NCBI GenBank assembly: GCA_046538075.1
Contig: JBKHJN010000011.1
Span: 1-64,000, forward strand
Direction of reading: 5' to 3'
Length of the DNA: 64,000 nt
DNA from: Desulfobacca_B sp046538075
GTDB lineage: Bacteria > Desulfobacterota > Desulfobaccia > Desulfobaccales > Desulfobaccaceae
Below are positions 52,275 through 60,347 of the stretch, piece after piece. A program made the translations under genes and the position numbers. The notes under the pieces were generated by a model. It worked only from the letters and a program-made list of their open reading frames with translations, was not told where the DNA came from and made no database searches. The stretch's first letter is position 1. Each line of letters starts with the position of its first letter.

Positions 52275-54179
52275 TTGGTTATGTATAACAATTATTTTGG
52301 TTTTTCTGATTCTCCTTTTGAAAATACTTTAGACCAACGCTTCCTTTTTCTTTCTGAGGACCACCAGGAAGTATTGGCGGCTTTGCTGTATTTTGTGAAG
52401 CAGAAAAAAGGGCTGGCCATTGTCTGCGGGGATGTTGGGACTGGGAAGACCATGCTGATCAACACCTTTCTGAATCGCCTGCCGGACTCGGTCCGGGCTA
52501 TTTTGATTTCCAACCCCTTGGCCAGTTATCATGATCTTCTCTATTTTCTTGCCGGGGAAATAGGCCTCCCCGAAAAACAGGATAATATCCTGGAACTGGT
52601 GGAACAGATAAAAGAGGCTTTAATGGCGGCCCGCCAACAGGGCCAAGACTACATTTTGATTGTCGATGAAGCGCATCTATTAACGGACGACAGTCTGGAG
52701 CAGGTCCGCCTGCTGTCGAACATTGAAGTCTCCGAAGGCAAACTGTTACAGATTCTGTTGGTCGGGCAGTATGAGCTGAGCCATAGGCTGAACCGTCCTG
52801 AGATGCGCCAACTCAGGCAGCGCATTAACATCAGCAGGTTTCTATCGCCCTTAAGCCAAACCGAGACCATCGCCTACATAGATTATCGCTTAAAGGTGGT
52901 GAATTCAAGTTTCAACGCTATTTTTGACCCCCGTTGTGAGAAATTGCTCTATCGATTGACCGGAGGGGTGCCCCGCCGCATCAACCAGCTGTGCGACAAC
53001 AGCCTGTTAAGTTGCATGGCCGAGGGCCTGAGCCAGGTCAATCGCCAGGTTTTGAAAAAATCCCATGAGGCGCTGCTTACCGATGTCATGTTTACCCCTG
53101 AGGCTCCGGCTGAAAGGAAGGGGAAGATCAAGTGGTTGGCCGTAGCTGCCGGACTGCTGGCAGTTGTCCTAATAATCCATACCCTGGTACGGAGCGTTCG
53201 CAATAGCTCTTTTAGCAACTCGCTTCGGGCGCAGCTCTCCCGAGAATTTTCACTCTTGCCGGCTACCTCGTTGGTCAATGTCGTCCATGAGATTTACCAG
53301 GGAAAGTTGTATATTCTAGCCACCCTGTCCACCCCCCAGGTGGTATCGCCACAGGAGGTCAAAATTATCCAGGATAATCTGGGGCAACATTTTCAGCGGC
53401 CCATTGAATTGATCATTCGCTGCATATTAGCCAAGGACATCGGTGCCGCGGGCTCCAGCAGTCAGGTGGCCGCCAGGAATCTAAAAGGTTTTTTTCTGAC
53501 CGACAAGGTTAACCCCCAGGTGATGCAGGTGCAGTTGGCCGAGCAGGCCTTGCGGGAGCTTCTTTATGCCCGGCCGGAATTTAAATTGCTTAATGTCAGC
53601 CTGCTCCATTTTCCTGCCGGACCCTATATCCTAGCCACCCTGCAGGGGCAGCGGGTCTTGCTGGCCCAAGAGGTCCAGGAATTTGAAAAAAAGGTTCAGG
53701 ATAGGCTGCAGGATGGTCATATCGGCCTGGTGGCGCGCTGTATAACCACGGTGGATGTAGACCGCCGGGGGGAAATTATTTCCGGCCAGGCGCATTTTGG
53801 TGACCTTACTCCTGAGAGAACAAATCTCCAGGACCAGATCGAAGTTGCCGTGGAGGAGGAAATCAGAAAAATTCCCCATATTTTTCCCACCTCGGTGGAT
53901 GCCGTGCCCCAAGATGAAGTTTGGACAGTCTGGGTCGAAGCCGCAGGGGCGCAGGTGATTTCGGCCGATGATGTGGCACTGCTGCAAAAAAGTGTATCCC
54001 GGCGGGTTAAAAAGGATATAAAAATCTATATTCGTTCCCAGGCCTCGGCCATGGTAAGCGCTGATGGCTATAATTCCATACAAGACTTTATCCAACAGCG
54101 TCAGCAACAACGGCAAGCGGTCATCGACGAAAAACAAAAGCTCCCAGAAAGTCTGACCTCAGAGCCAGATTCGCCTTAG
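52275..54179 (+). CDS. ExeA/GspA-like AAA ATPase with three periplasmic repeats
   Basis: 634 residues. The N-terminal ATPase opens like ExeA/GspA proteins (YFGFSDSPFENTLDQRFLFLS), with Walker A GDVGTGKT at about 52-59, Walker B LIVDEAHLL and GGVPRRINQLC. One transmembrane helix at about 288-306 (LAVAAGLLAVVLIIHTLV) leads to an exported region. That region contains three related modules starting near 333, 439 and 539, each about 55 residues with pattern LYILATL.....V...EV..........I..I.R. ExeA works with ExeB to insert the type II secretin, but this C-terminal region lacks an obvious peptidoglycan-binding domain. Alternative start: MYNNYFGF two codons in. No other secretion genes are adjacent. 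Confidence 0.8.
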   Translation: MVMYNNYFGFSDSPFENTLDQRFLFLSEDHQEVLAALLYFVKQKKGLAIVCGDVGTGKTMLINTFLNRLPDSVRAILISNPLASYHDLLYFLAGEIGLPEKQDNILELVEQIKEALMAARQQGQDYILIVDEAHLLTDDSLEQVRLLSNIEVSEGKLLQILLVGQYELSHRLNRPEMRQLRQRINISRFLSPLSQTETIAYIDYRLKVVNSSFNAIFDPRCEKLLYRLTGGVPRRINQLCDNSLLSCMAEGLSQVNRQVLKKSHEALLTDVMFTPEAPAERKGKIKWLAVAAGLLAVVLIIHTLVRSVRNSSFSNSLRAQLSREFSLLPATSLVNVVHEIYQGKLYILATLSTPQVVSPQEVKIIQDNLGQHFQRPIELIIRCILAKDIGAAGSSSQVAARNLKGFFLTDKVNPQVMQVQLAEQALRELLYARPEFKLLNVSLLHFPAGPYILATLQGQRVLLAQEVQEFEKKVQDRLQDGHIGLVARCITTVDVDRRGEIISGQAHFGDLTPERTNLQDQIEVAVEEEIRKIPHIFPTSVDAVPQDEVWTVWVEAAGAQVISADDVALLQKSVSRRVKKDIKIYIRSQASAMVSADGYNSIQDFIQQRQQQRQAVIDEKQKLPESLTSEPDSP

Positions 54180-54258
54180 ATTAAAATAAACTAGGTCCGC
54201 TGAACTCCTGGCTCAGAGGGCTGAGAAAAATGATAAGCGGTTATTTCTGGCCCATTGG

Positions 54259-54957
54259 CTAAAACCGGTCAAACCTCTCCGGGCGAGCTTTCCGGACCGG
54301 CTGACCGTTCTCAGCCGGGGACGGCGCGGCCTGAGCCGGAGTCGGAGCTAAAGCCGGGGGGCTGGAGGGGGCCTCCTTGGCAGAATCGGCCGCCTCTTCC
54401 TTGCTTTGGACAACGCGGCCGGCCGGGGGGCGCCTGGTCCGGCGGCGGATCTCTACCTGATCAAGGGATAGGTCTTTAAGTTCCATCCAACCCTGGCTGT
54501 GGTTGCGTTGCACCTGAACCTGGACCCAGCCCTGCCGGGGGTGGGGAGTGGACAGCTGGACCTGATCGTTCAGCCTCAAATTAGCGACGGCCCGGGCTTT
54601 TTCATTAGGACTGGAGCGTAAGCAGCTATCCGAGCGGATAACATAAAACTCCGTGACCGGATCGACCTTGAAATACCTTTCGCTGGCCCAGCCGAAGCGC
54701 CGGTCGGAGGTCACTACCTTAAACCAGCCATTGGGACTCTGATCGAGCTTTTCCACCCGCTCGTTCAGGGTGACTTGGGCAGTGACCTTACTTTGGGGAT
54801 CAGGATTGCCGCGAAGGGGGACTTCCATGGCTCCCACATAGTAATACAGCGGCCGTTTTACCGGTGCCCGGATTACCGCCGGGGCCGACATGGTGCAACC
54901 CCAGACCATCAGAACCAGGACGCTTAGTGCCAAACATCTCAACCAGGGCATACTCAA
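54259..54957 (-). CDS. lipoprotein with two SH3b domains
   Basis: 232 residues. A signal peptide ends VLMVWGC with Cys21 as lipid site. Two bacterial SH3 units follow: VPLRGNPDPQSKVTAQVTLNERVEKLDQSPNGWFKV and LRSSPNEKARAVANLRLNDQVQLSTPHPRQGWVQV. The last 60 residues are Pro/Ala/Glu-rich and disordered. SH3b domains in envelope lipoproteins often bind peptidoglycan peptides. It is convergent with the ExeA-like ATPase, which also reaches the periplasm; a shared role is speculation. Confidence 0.82.
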   Translation of the reverse strand: MSMPWLRCLALSVLVLMVWGCTMSAPAVIRAPVKRPLYYYVGAMEVPLRGNPDPQSKVTAQVTLNERVEKLDQSPNGWFKVVTSDRRFGWASERYFKVDPVTEFYVIRSDSCLRSSPNEKARAVANLRLNDQVQLSTPHPRQGWVQVQVQRNHSQGWMELKDLSLDQVEIRRRTRRPPAGRVVQSKEEAADSAKEAPSSPPALAPTPAQAAPSPAENGQPVRKARPERFDRF

Positions 54958-55139
54958 AACTCCTTTGTTTTACCCGGTCGGCAGTTTGCTGTTACAAAAT
55001 TTGTGTAATTTCAGTTTGTCTGGCAGCTATTCTTATGATTGAACCACAGCAGCTCTAAAAGCCAGATACCCAAAACAAATTAAAAGTACTACAACATATC
55101 TTAACAAAATATTGGCCCCCTGGCTACCTATCCCGCAAC

Positions 55140-55163
55140 CCCCACCCCTTAAAGGGGGTGGGG
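55140..55163. repeat. GC-rich hairpin adjoining a porin relic
   Basis: CCCCACCCC / GGGGTGGGG, a 9-bp perfect stem with a 6-base TTAAAG loop. It resembles the extra hairpin inside repeat copy B (ACCCCCCTTAAGGGGTTGGGG) and marks the point where the porin relic begins. Confidence 0.55.
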
Positions 55164-55171
55164 AGGGGAGA

Positions 55172-55396
55172 CCAGGCCAACTGCAGCCCTATTGCCGCTA
55201 TGAGCGCCTGTTTGTTAAAGACCGGCCGGACACCTATTTCCCCAGCTTTGGCCTCAATTATTATCTCAAAGGCCAAAATGCCAAGCTGAGCGTCGAGTGG
55301 ACCCAGATCACCCAACAGGAGGACCATGCGCCCAGCGGCAACTACAGCGGCGGCGATCAGAACCTGGTGACCGTCCAGGGGCAGGTAGGGTTTTAA
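55172..55396 (+). pseudogene. outer-membrane porin, C-terminal relic
   Basis: The frame through 55172-55396 encodes alternating beta-strand sequence (YERLFVKDRPDTYFPSFGLNYYLKGQNAKLSVEWTQIT... NLVTVQGQVGF) ending in a terminal Phe. That is the C-terminal signature of phosphate-selective-porin-type barrels. Everything upstream is missing: the frame begins in low-complexity PPPLKGGGEG encoded by the adjacent hairpin. The rest of a porin (about 350 residues) is not present before it. I read it as the 3' end of a deleted porin gene. Confidence 0.65.
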
Positions 55397-55420
55397 GTAG
55401 CTTTTGGCTCGGCCTCTTTT

Positions 55421-56821
55421 TTAGCTTTTCGATCCTTTGGGGTGCTGTTTGAAAAAGAGGTAAAGCAAGGCGCCACAGAGGACAGCCGCCAACCCGGTGA
55501 GGGAGGCCAAGGGTTTGTTGATAATGGAAAATAGCACGATCCACAGATTACACAGGATGAAAAAAATCGGGGTAAGGGGATAGCCCAAGGTTCGATAGGC
55601 TAAATCCGGGGCTGGTTGCCGGTACCGCAAGACCATGAGCCCGACTACGGTGATCAGGGAGAACAGCGACAGCGTAAAGCCGATAAAGATCAGCAGGTTT
55701 TCGAAGGAGGCGGTGAGGACCATAACCAGCGCCAGGCCGGCCTGAAGCAGGATGGCATTGCCGGGCGGTCCGGAGCCGCCCCTTAATCTGCTGAAGGCAG
55801 GAAATAACAGACCGTCTCCAGCCATGGCCTGATAGACCCGGGGTCCGGTCATTATCATAGCGCTAATCAGGGAGAGCAGGCTCAAGGCAATGGCCCCGGC
55901 GAAAATCCGGCTCATTGAGGGGCCGAACAGGGCTAGGGCCGCCTTTTCCCCCACCTCCAGAACGCCGCTCATCTCCTGGACGGAAAGGCCGTAGATAAAG
56001 GTAATATTGAGCAGCAGATAAAGGATGGTTACTATAAGGGTGCCGAGGGCCAGGGCCAGAGGAATGTTCCGGGTGGGGCGGGAGATTTCACTGCCCATAT
56101 AGGCGGCGGCATTCCAACCGCTGTAAGCAAAGGTAATAAAAATCAGCGAAGTAGCAAACTGGCCGGAAAGAAAGACGCTGGGCCGGGGTGGGGCGCTAAA
56201 GTGGGATGCCGACCCGGCCCCCCAGCCCAGGCCCCAAAAGACCAAAGCCAGGATTAGGGTAAGTTTAAACAGGGTAAGCAGGTTTTGGAGGCGACTGCCC
56301 AAAAACAGGCTATGGCAGTGGATGAAGGAAAAGGCCAGGATTACCGCCGAGGCCAACAGAGTTACCGGGGAGAGGTTCAACACCCTCAATCCCTGGATGG
56401 TCAGGGTAAGACCCTGATCCGGGTGAAGCCCGGCACTCCCCAGGAAATATACTGCAAAGGCCATGGCCGCGGCGGCAATAGGGGCCGAAAAACCTACCAG
56501 CAGAGAGATCCAGCCGGACAAAAAAGCTATTGGTTCACCGAAACTCTCCCTTAGATAAACATATTCCCCTCCGGCCCGGGGATAGCGGGCTCCCAGTTCA
56601 CCATAGCAGAGGGCGCCAGCCAGAGCAAACAGCCCGCCTACCGCCCAGCAGGACAACATCGCCCAGGGGTTCTGGAGTTCCTGAATAATGAAGCCTGAGG
56701 TGGTGAAGATGCCGGTGCCCACCATGTTGGCCACTACCAGGATGACGGCGGAAAACAGCCCCAGTTGGTGGCGGTTCGCCACCGCCGAATGCCGGGCACC
56801 GGCTGGGATTACCTGATTCAT
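55421..56821 (-). CDS. APC-superfamily amino acid permease
   Basis: 466 residues with about twelve transmembrane helices. The N-terminal helix contains LFSAVILVVANMVGTGIFTTSGF, the conserved glycine-rich break of APC transporters. Then GELGARYPRAGGEYVYLRESFGEP and, in the sixth helix region, FITFAYSGWNAAAYMGSEISRPTRNIP. The substrate is not evident; amino acid or polyamine are typical. The start ATG is 3 bp after the DUF4198 gene stop, so the two are likely in one transcript. Confidence 0.9.
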   Translation of the reverse strand: MNQVIPAGARHSAVANRHQLGLFSAVILVVANMVGTGIFTTSGFIIQELQNPWAMLSCWAVGGLFALAGALCYGELGARYPRAGGEYVYLRESFGEPIAFLSGWISLLVGFSAPIAAAAMAFAVYFLGSAGLHPDQGLTLTIQGLRVLNLSPVTLLASAVILAFSFIHCHSLFLGSRLQNLLTLFKLTLILALVFWGLGWGAGSASHFSAPPRPSVFLSGQFATSLIFITFAYSGWNAAAYMGSEISRPTRNIPLALALGTLIVTILYLLLNITFIYGLSVQEMSGVLEVGEKAALALFGPSMSRIFAGAIALSLLSLISAMIMTGPRVYQAMAGDGLLFPAFSRLRGGSGPPGNAILLQAGLALVMVLTASFENLLIFIGFTLSLFSLITVVGLMVLRYRQPAPDLAYRTLGYPLTPIFFILCNLWIVLFSIINKPLASLTGLAAVLCGALLYLFFKQHPKGSKS

Positions 56822-56824
56822 TAG

Positions 56825-57586
56825 TCATCGAACCTGCCAGGTGAGGCTGGCGCGGTAAAAATAATCATCACACTCCTCTGGGTCTTCATAGGGGGTTTTA
56901 TGGGAGGCAGTCAAAAGCCACCACCCTGGTTTATCCACTTTCACCTGAATTTCACCCTTCTCATTGGTCTTGCCCAGGGAGGTGAAGGGTTTTTGGGGAT
57001 CGGTCCACCCCTCATGGCTGAATTCTAGTTTGGCTCCGGCCAGCGGCTTCCCCTGAAACACGATCCTCACCCGCAAGGTGTCCCCGGTTTTCATGGTGGT
57101 GGGGTCTTGGAGCGGTAGAATCTCCAAGTTGCTCTGGACCGGACGGTTAGCCCCCTGCTGCTGGCCGCCCGCCGCCACCACAGTCTTGGCGGCCATGTCA
57201 AATCGGAAGCAGTAGTTGGCGTCAGGAACACCTTTCTTGGTTTGCATCTTCACCCCTTGGGGAGTGCGGGTGACAAACCCTGGGATCATCTGCGCCGAGA
57301 TCACATAGACCCCGGCCGCCGGTGGCACCAATTCATACTGGGTGATGGAGATTTTTTTCAGGGACAACTCCTGGCCGTCCGGCCCCAGGGCCTTGACCGG
57401 GCCCAGCCGTTCCGCTTTAATCTCTTCATCCTTGGGGAATTTGTGTCCGAAGCCGATCTCCACCTGGACGGGCTCGTTTACCTGGGGGGTGTCCTTATCG
57501 GTTAACAGCCAAAACATATGAGCGTGGGAGCTCATCGGCAAGATCAAGATCAGCGCCAGGACAAAAATTATCCAGATTCTCTTCAT
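56825..57586 (-). CDS. DUF4198 periplasmic protein, NikK-like
   Basis: 253 residues from ATG 57586, which has AAGGAGA upstream; an earlier in-frame ATG at 57625 lacks this. The signal peptide is KRIWIIFVLALILILPMSSHAHMFWLL. The mature N-terminus HMFW begins with His, as in metal-uptake DUF4198 proteins, and the rest is beta-rich (GHKFPKDEEIKAERLGPV, GWWLLTASHKTPYEDPEECDDYFYRASL). Such proteins occur with ECF nickel/cobalt transporters. The nikM-like cluster lies on the opposite strand 1.5 kb away. A role in presenting nickel or cobalt is inference. Confidence 0.82.
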   Translation of the reverse strand: MKRIWIIFVLALILILPMSSHAHMFWLLTDKDTPQVNEPVQVEIGFGHKFPKDEEIKAERLGPVKALGPDGQELSLKKISITQYELVPPAAGVYVISAQMIPGFVTRTPQGVKMQTKKGVPDANYCFRFDMAAKTVVAAGGQQQGANRPVQSNLEILPLQDPTTMKTGDTLRVRIVFQGKPLAGAKLEFSHEGWTDPQKPFTSLGKTNEKGEIQVKVDKPGWWLLTASHKTPYEDPEECDDYFYRASLTWQVR

Positions 57587-57735
57587 CGTAAATCTCCTTT
57601 TGAATAATTCAGAATGAAGGGCCATTGCCTACCATGCACAGCTTTGGTGACCATCAGGTTACCGAGCTCAGCCGGTAGCCAGACCGAACGGCCCCATCCT
57701 GCCGTTAAGGTTTAGCCTGCGCCTGCGGCTACCAT

Positions 57736-58668
57736 TCATTCCCTCGGACTGGGGCCGTTGGGGACGACAGGCTTTTTGTCTTTTTCCGGCGGAGTGAAGG
57801 CCGGGCCTTCCAGACATTGCCCGACGATAATCATCCCCATCCATTTTTCCTTTTCCAAAGCCAGCTTTGCCAAGATATTGCCCAGGTTGCCTTTGACGAC
57901 CTTTTCTTTCTCGGGATAGCCGGCGTAGTAGACCACGGCCAGCGGCAGGTCGGCAGGGTTGTACTTTTTCAAGGTGTTTACCAAATCCTCGATCTGCGCC
58001 AGACCCATGTAAAACACCAGGGTGCCGGGATAGCGGGAAAGGTCGCGGGCCAGATCGTCCCGGTCGCTTTTGCCAAAAAAGGCAAAAGGGGTGGTCTGGG
58101 CCACAAATCGGGCCCCGGCCCCGGTGCTGCTTTTCTTCAGGGCAGCCATGGCCGCGGTCATGGCTCCCACCCCCGGGACAATTTCCACCTGGTCGGCATC
58201 CAGTTCCTCCACAATCCAGAAGCTCCGGCTATAGACGGTGGGATCGCCGCCTTCCACTAGAGCCACGTTTTTCCCCTGGCTCAAAAAGTCCTTCAGCCGC
58301 TTGACATATGCATCGCGCTGGCGCTTTTTATCCGCCACGATCTTGGCCCGCACTTCCGACTTGAAGGTAGCAAGATCCCTCATCCAGGGCTTTCCTTGAT
58401 GAAACCAGAGTTCCTTCCAGGGGTCCTCCACCTTTTTCCCCTTTAAGATTTCCTGCAACTGCTGGGCCGAGTGCTGGCTGCATACCACCAGGTCGGCCTT
58501 CTTAATGGTCTCCAAGGCCTTGAAGGTGATGTGTTGGGGGTCCCCCGGGCCGATGCTCACCAAGTATAAGATTCCCGAAGCCCCGGTCGCGGCTGGGCTG
58601 GCAACCATTCCATATGCCAACAACGCCACCGTAATTGAGATCAGCGTCGCCAGCTTTTTTGCTGCCAT
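57736..58668 (-). CDS. tetrapyrrole methylase with N-terminal signal peptide
   Basis: 310 residues. The body is a class III SAM-dependent methyltransferase of the CobM/CbiF type: LYLVSIGPGDPQHITFKALETIKKADLVVC, GGDPTVYSRSFW, VPGVGAMTAAMAAL and LVFYMGLAQ. Before it is an export signal, MAAKKLATLISITVALLAYGMVASPAATGA, not seen in the cytosolic enzymes. A periplasmic enzyme would have no SAM supply, so it may bind a tetrapyrrole or another ligand, or stay anchored by an uncleaved signal. Neighbours are the DUF4198 gene downstream and the divergent nik/cbi transporter. The leader contains an intrinsic terminator. Confidence 0.85.
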   Translation of the reverse strand: MAAKKLATLISITVALLAYGMVASPAATGASGILYLVSIGPGDPQHITFKALETIKKADLVVCSQHSAQQLQEILKGKKVEDPWKELWFHQGKPWMRDLATFKSEVRAKIVADKKRQRDAYVKRLKDFLSQGKNVALVEGGDPTVYSRSFWIVEELDADQVEIVPGVGAMTAAMAALKKSSTGAGARFVAQTTPFAFFGKSDRDDLARDLSRYPGTLVFYMGLAQIEDLVNTLKKYNPADLPLAVVYYAGYPEKEKVVKGNLGNILAKLALEKEKWMGMIIVGQCLEGPAFTPPEKDKKPVVPNGPSPRE

Positions 58669-58719
58669 GGTTTAATCCTTTCATTATTGAGAGATGTTGA
58701 ATTGTTTTCGAAATCGGGC

Positions 58720-58766
58720 AAAAAAAAACCACGAGCCTCCACCTACAGGTGGCTACGCCTTCGTGG
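58720..58766 (-). terminator. terminator in the leader of the exported methylase
   Basis: On the minus strand, CCACGA (58766-58761) and TCGTGG (58734-58729) enclose CCACC/GGTGG and are followed by nine T. It lies 50 bp upstream of the start codon, between promoter and gene. It would therefore act as an attenuator or riboswitch expression platform. Confidence 0.65.
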
Positions 58767-58837
58767 CTTGATACTGCAGTGTTGTGGATTTTTATGTGTT
58801 TAAGCTAAAGGGGTTCAATCCCCTCAATTTTCAGTAT

Positions 58838-58866
58838 TTTTAATCCGCTTTCCTAACTTTTGTCAA
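58838..58866 (-). promoter_or_regulatory. promoter of the exported methylase gene
   Basis: Minus strand: TTGACA, 17 bases, TTAAAA. The transcript would carry a leader of about 160 bases with a GGGG-ATTGAA-CCCC hairpin and the terminator described above. Confidence 0.55.
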
Positions 58867-58977
58867 GACTTTTTTATTGTCCACCCGACTTCTCATTCAT
58901 CATGAAATTTTTGAAAAACAGAGTCTCGATCTTATTGGAACAGAGTGGTCTTTCCCAGGGGCCCTTAAATTTTTTCA

Positions 58978-59006
58978 TTGCAAATGTCGCCTACCTACTG
59001 TAAAAT
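58978..59006 (+). promoter_or_regulatory. promoter of the nickel/cobalt transporter operon
   Basis: TTGCAA, a 17-base spacer, TAAAAT. Transcription near 59013 would give a leader of about 115 bases, beginning with the hairpin ACGGCT-GAGG-AGCCGT and ending in the terminator just before cbiM. Confidence 0.55.
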
Positions 59007-59055
59007 TTGTAATGATGGACGGCTGAGGAGCCGTGCCGCGAATAGAGAAAAACCA

Positions 59056-59113
59056 AAGCCATGAAGGCTTGTAAGCATTCCTTGAGGAATGGTATCCTTC
59101 GTGGCTTTTTTTT
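59056..59113 (+). terminator. terminator in the leader of cbiM/nikM
   Basis: AAGCCATGAAGG pairs with CCTTCGTGGCTT (12 bp, one wobble) around an inner ATTCC/GGAAT stem, followed by eight T. The ATG of cbiM is 15 bp beyond, so it acts as an attenuator. Its 5' arm is nearly identical to the upstream arm of the opposite-strand terminator (AAGCCACGAAGG). Confidence 0.75.
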
Positions 59114-59128
59114 CTGTCCGGGTATGAC

Positions 59129-59758
59129 ATGCATATTTCCGAAGGAGTGCTCAGTCCAGCAGTTTTGGGTGGAGGGGCCGCCCTGGCAGCAGTGGGCACC
59201 GCCATTGGCCTGAAGAAAATCGATTATGAAGCCATCCCGCGGGTGGCCATCCTGTCTGCGGCTTTTTTTGTGGCCTCCCTTATTCATGTGCCGGTGGGAC
59301 CGGTGGGGCTGCATTTGGTGCTCAATGGCCTGATGGGGCTGCTGCTGGGCTGGATGGCAGTCCCGGCCATCCTCATTGCCCTGTTCCTGCAGGCCTTGCT
59401 CTTTCAATTCGGGGGCTTGGCGGTGTTGGGGGTCAATACCGTGGTCATGGCGGCCCCTGCGGTCAGCGGTTTTTATATTTTCCGCGGTTTATTGCGCCGC
59501 TCCGGGACTCCGGCCGCGGTGGGGGCTTTTGCCTGTGGGTTCACCGCGGTCTTGTTGAGTGGCTTGCTGGTAGCCCTGGCACTGATCAGCACCGGCCGGG
59601 CTTTTGTCCAGGCCGCTGAACTGGTTTTGCTGGCGCATATCCCGGTGATGATCATCGAAGGCGTCATCACGGTTTTTATTTTTCTGTTCCTTAAGAAAGT
59701 TCGCCCTGAGATGTTGGAGGGTTTATATGACGACCACAAGATTATTTTCGCTAAATAG
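59129..59758 (+). CDS. cbiM: CbiM/NikM substrate-specific subunit of a Ni/Co ECF transporter
   Basis: 209 residues with about six helices. The mature N-terminus MHISEGVLSP carries His2, which with the N-terminal amine binds Ni2+ or Co2+ in this family. VPVGPVGLHLVLNGLMG and FQFGGLAVLGVNTVVMAAPA are the second signature block. It lacks a fused CbiN. The distinction between nickel and cobalt is not clear, although the NikL-type partner downstream favours nickel. It overlaps the next gene by 32 bp, so the genes are coupled. Preceded by an attenuator. Confidence 0.92.
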   Translation: MHISEGVLSPAVLGGGAALAAVGTAIGLKKIDYEAIPRVAILSAAFFVASLIHVPVGPVGLHLVLNGLMGLLLGWMAVPAILIALFLQALLFQFGGLAVLGVNTVVMAAPAVSGFYIFRGLLRRSGTPAAVGAFACGFTAVLLSGLLVALALISTGRAFVQAAELVLLAHIPVMIIEGVITVFIFLFLKKVRPEMLEGLYDDHKIIFAK

Positions 59759-60347
59759 TTGGTTGGCCTTCCCGCTCCTGGGATTGTCGCTGTTTCTGGG
59801 CGCGGTGTTGCCGCTGCTGCCTGCCCAGGCCCATCAGATGCTGGTCTTCGCCTATTCCGAGGGCGATACGATCCACACCGAAAGCAAGTTTGCCCCCGAT
59901 ACGCCGGTGCCTCAGGGTGAAGTGCAGGTGCTGGAGCGGGAAACCGGCAAGGTGTTGTTGACCGGCCAAACCGATGACCAGGGAAAATTCTCCTTTAAAA
60001 TTCCTGCTGAGGCCGCAGCCCAAAAGATGGATCTGGAAATCGTTGTGGAAGGCGGCATGGGCCATCAGGGAACATGGCTGCTCAGAGCCGACAGCTATCT
60101 GCCCGAGGCTAAAACCGCTGCCCCGGCGCCCGCGGCCTCTTCGCCGCTGGTTTCGGATCCCCAAGCCGTTTCGCAAGAGGCCCTGGACCAAGCCCTGGAG
60201 CGCCATCTGGCCCCGATCAAGAAGGAACTGGCGGAACTGACCATCCACCGGACTTCTTTGCCGGATATCATCGGCGGCATCGGTTATATCATCGGTATTT
60301 TCGGGCTGTGGGCTTATTTTCAAGCCAGAAGGAAGAAGAATCCTTGA
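59727..60347 (+). CDS. NikL-like accessory protein of the Ni/Co transporter
   Basis: 206 residues. The signal segment (AFPLLGLSLFLGAVLPLLPAQA) leads to a mature N-terminus HQMLVFAYSEGDTIHTES. A beta-sandwich like DUF4198/carboxypeptidase-regulatory domains follows (EVQVLERETGKVLLTGQTDDQGKFSF), then an Ala/Pro linker, and a C-terminal membrane helix (IIGGIGYIIGIFGLWAYFQ). NikL proteins occupy this position in nikMLQO-type operons. The mature N-terminal His after signal cleavage may bind metal. Overlaps cbiM and is coupled to cbiQ (TTGA overlap). Confidence 0.82.
   Translation: MTTTRLFSLNSWLAFPLLGLSLFLGAVLPLLPAQAHQMLVFAYSEGDTIHTESKFAPDTPVPQGEVQVLERETGKVLLTGQTDDQGKFSFKIPAEAAAQKMDLEIVVEGGMGHQGTWLLRADSYLPEAKTAAPAPAASSPLVSDPQAVSQEALDQALERHLAPIKKELAELTIHRTSLPDIIGGIGYIIGIFGLWAYFQARRKKNP

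Noticed and set aside
58669..59128. Cobalamin riboswitch upstream of the Ni/Co transporter
   Set aside because: I see no B12-box or GCCACTG-type core on either strand. Only terminators and small hairpins are visible, so I report attenuators without a class.
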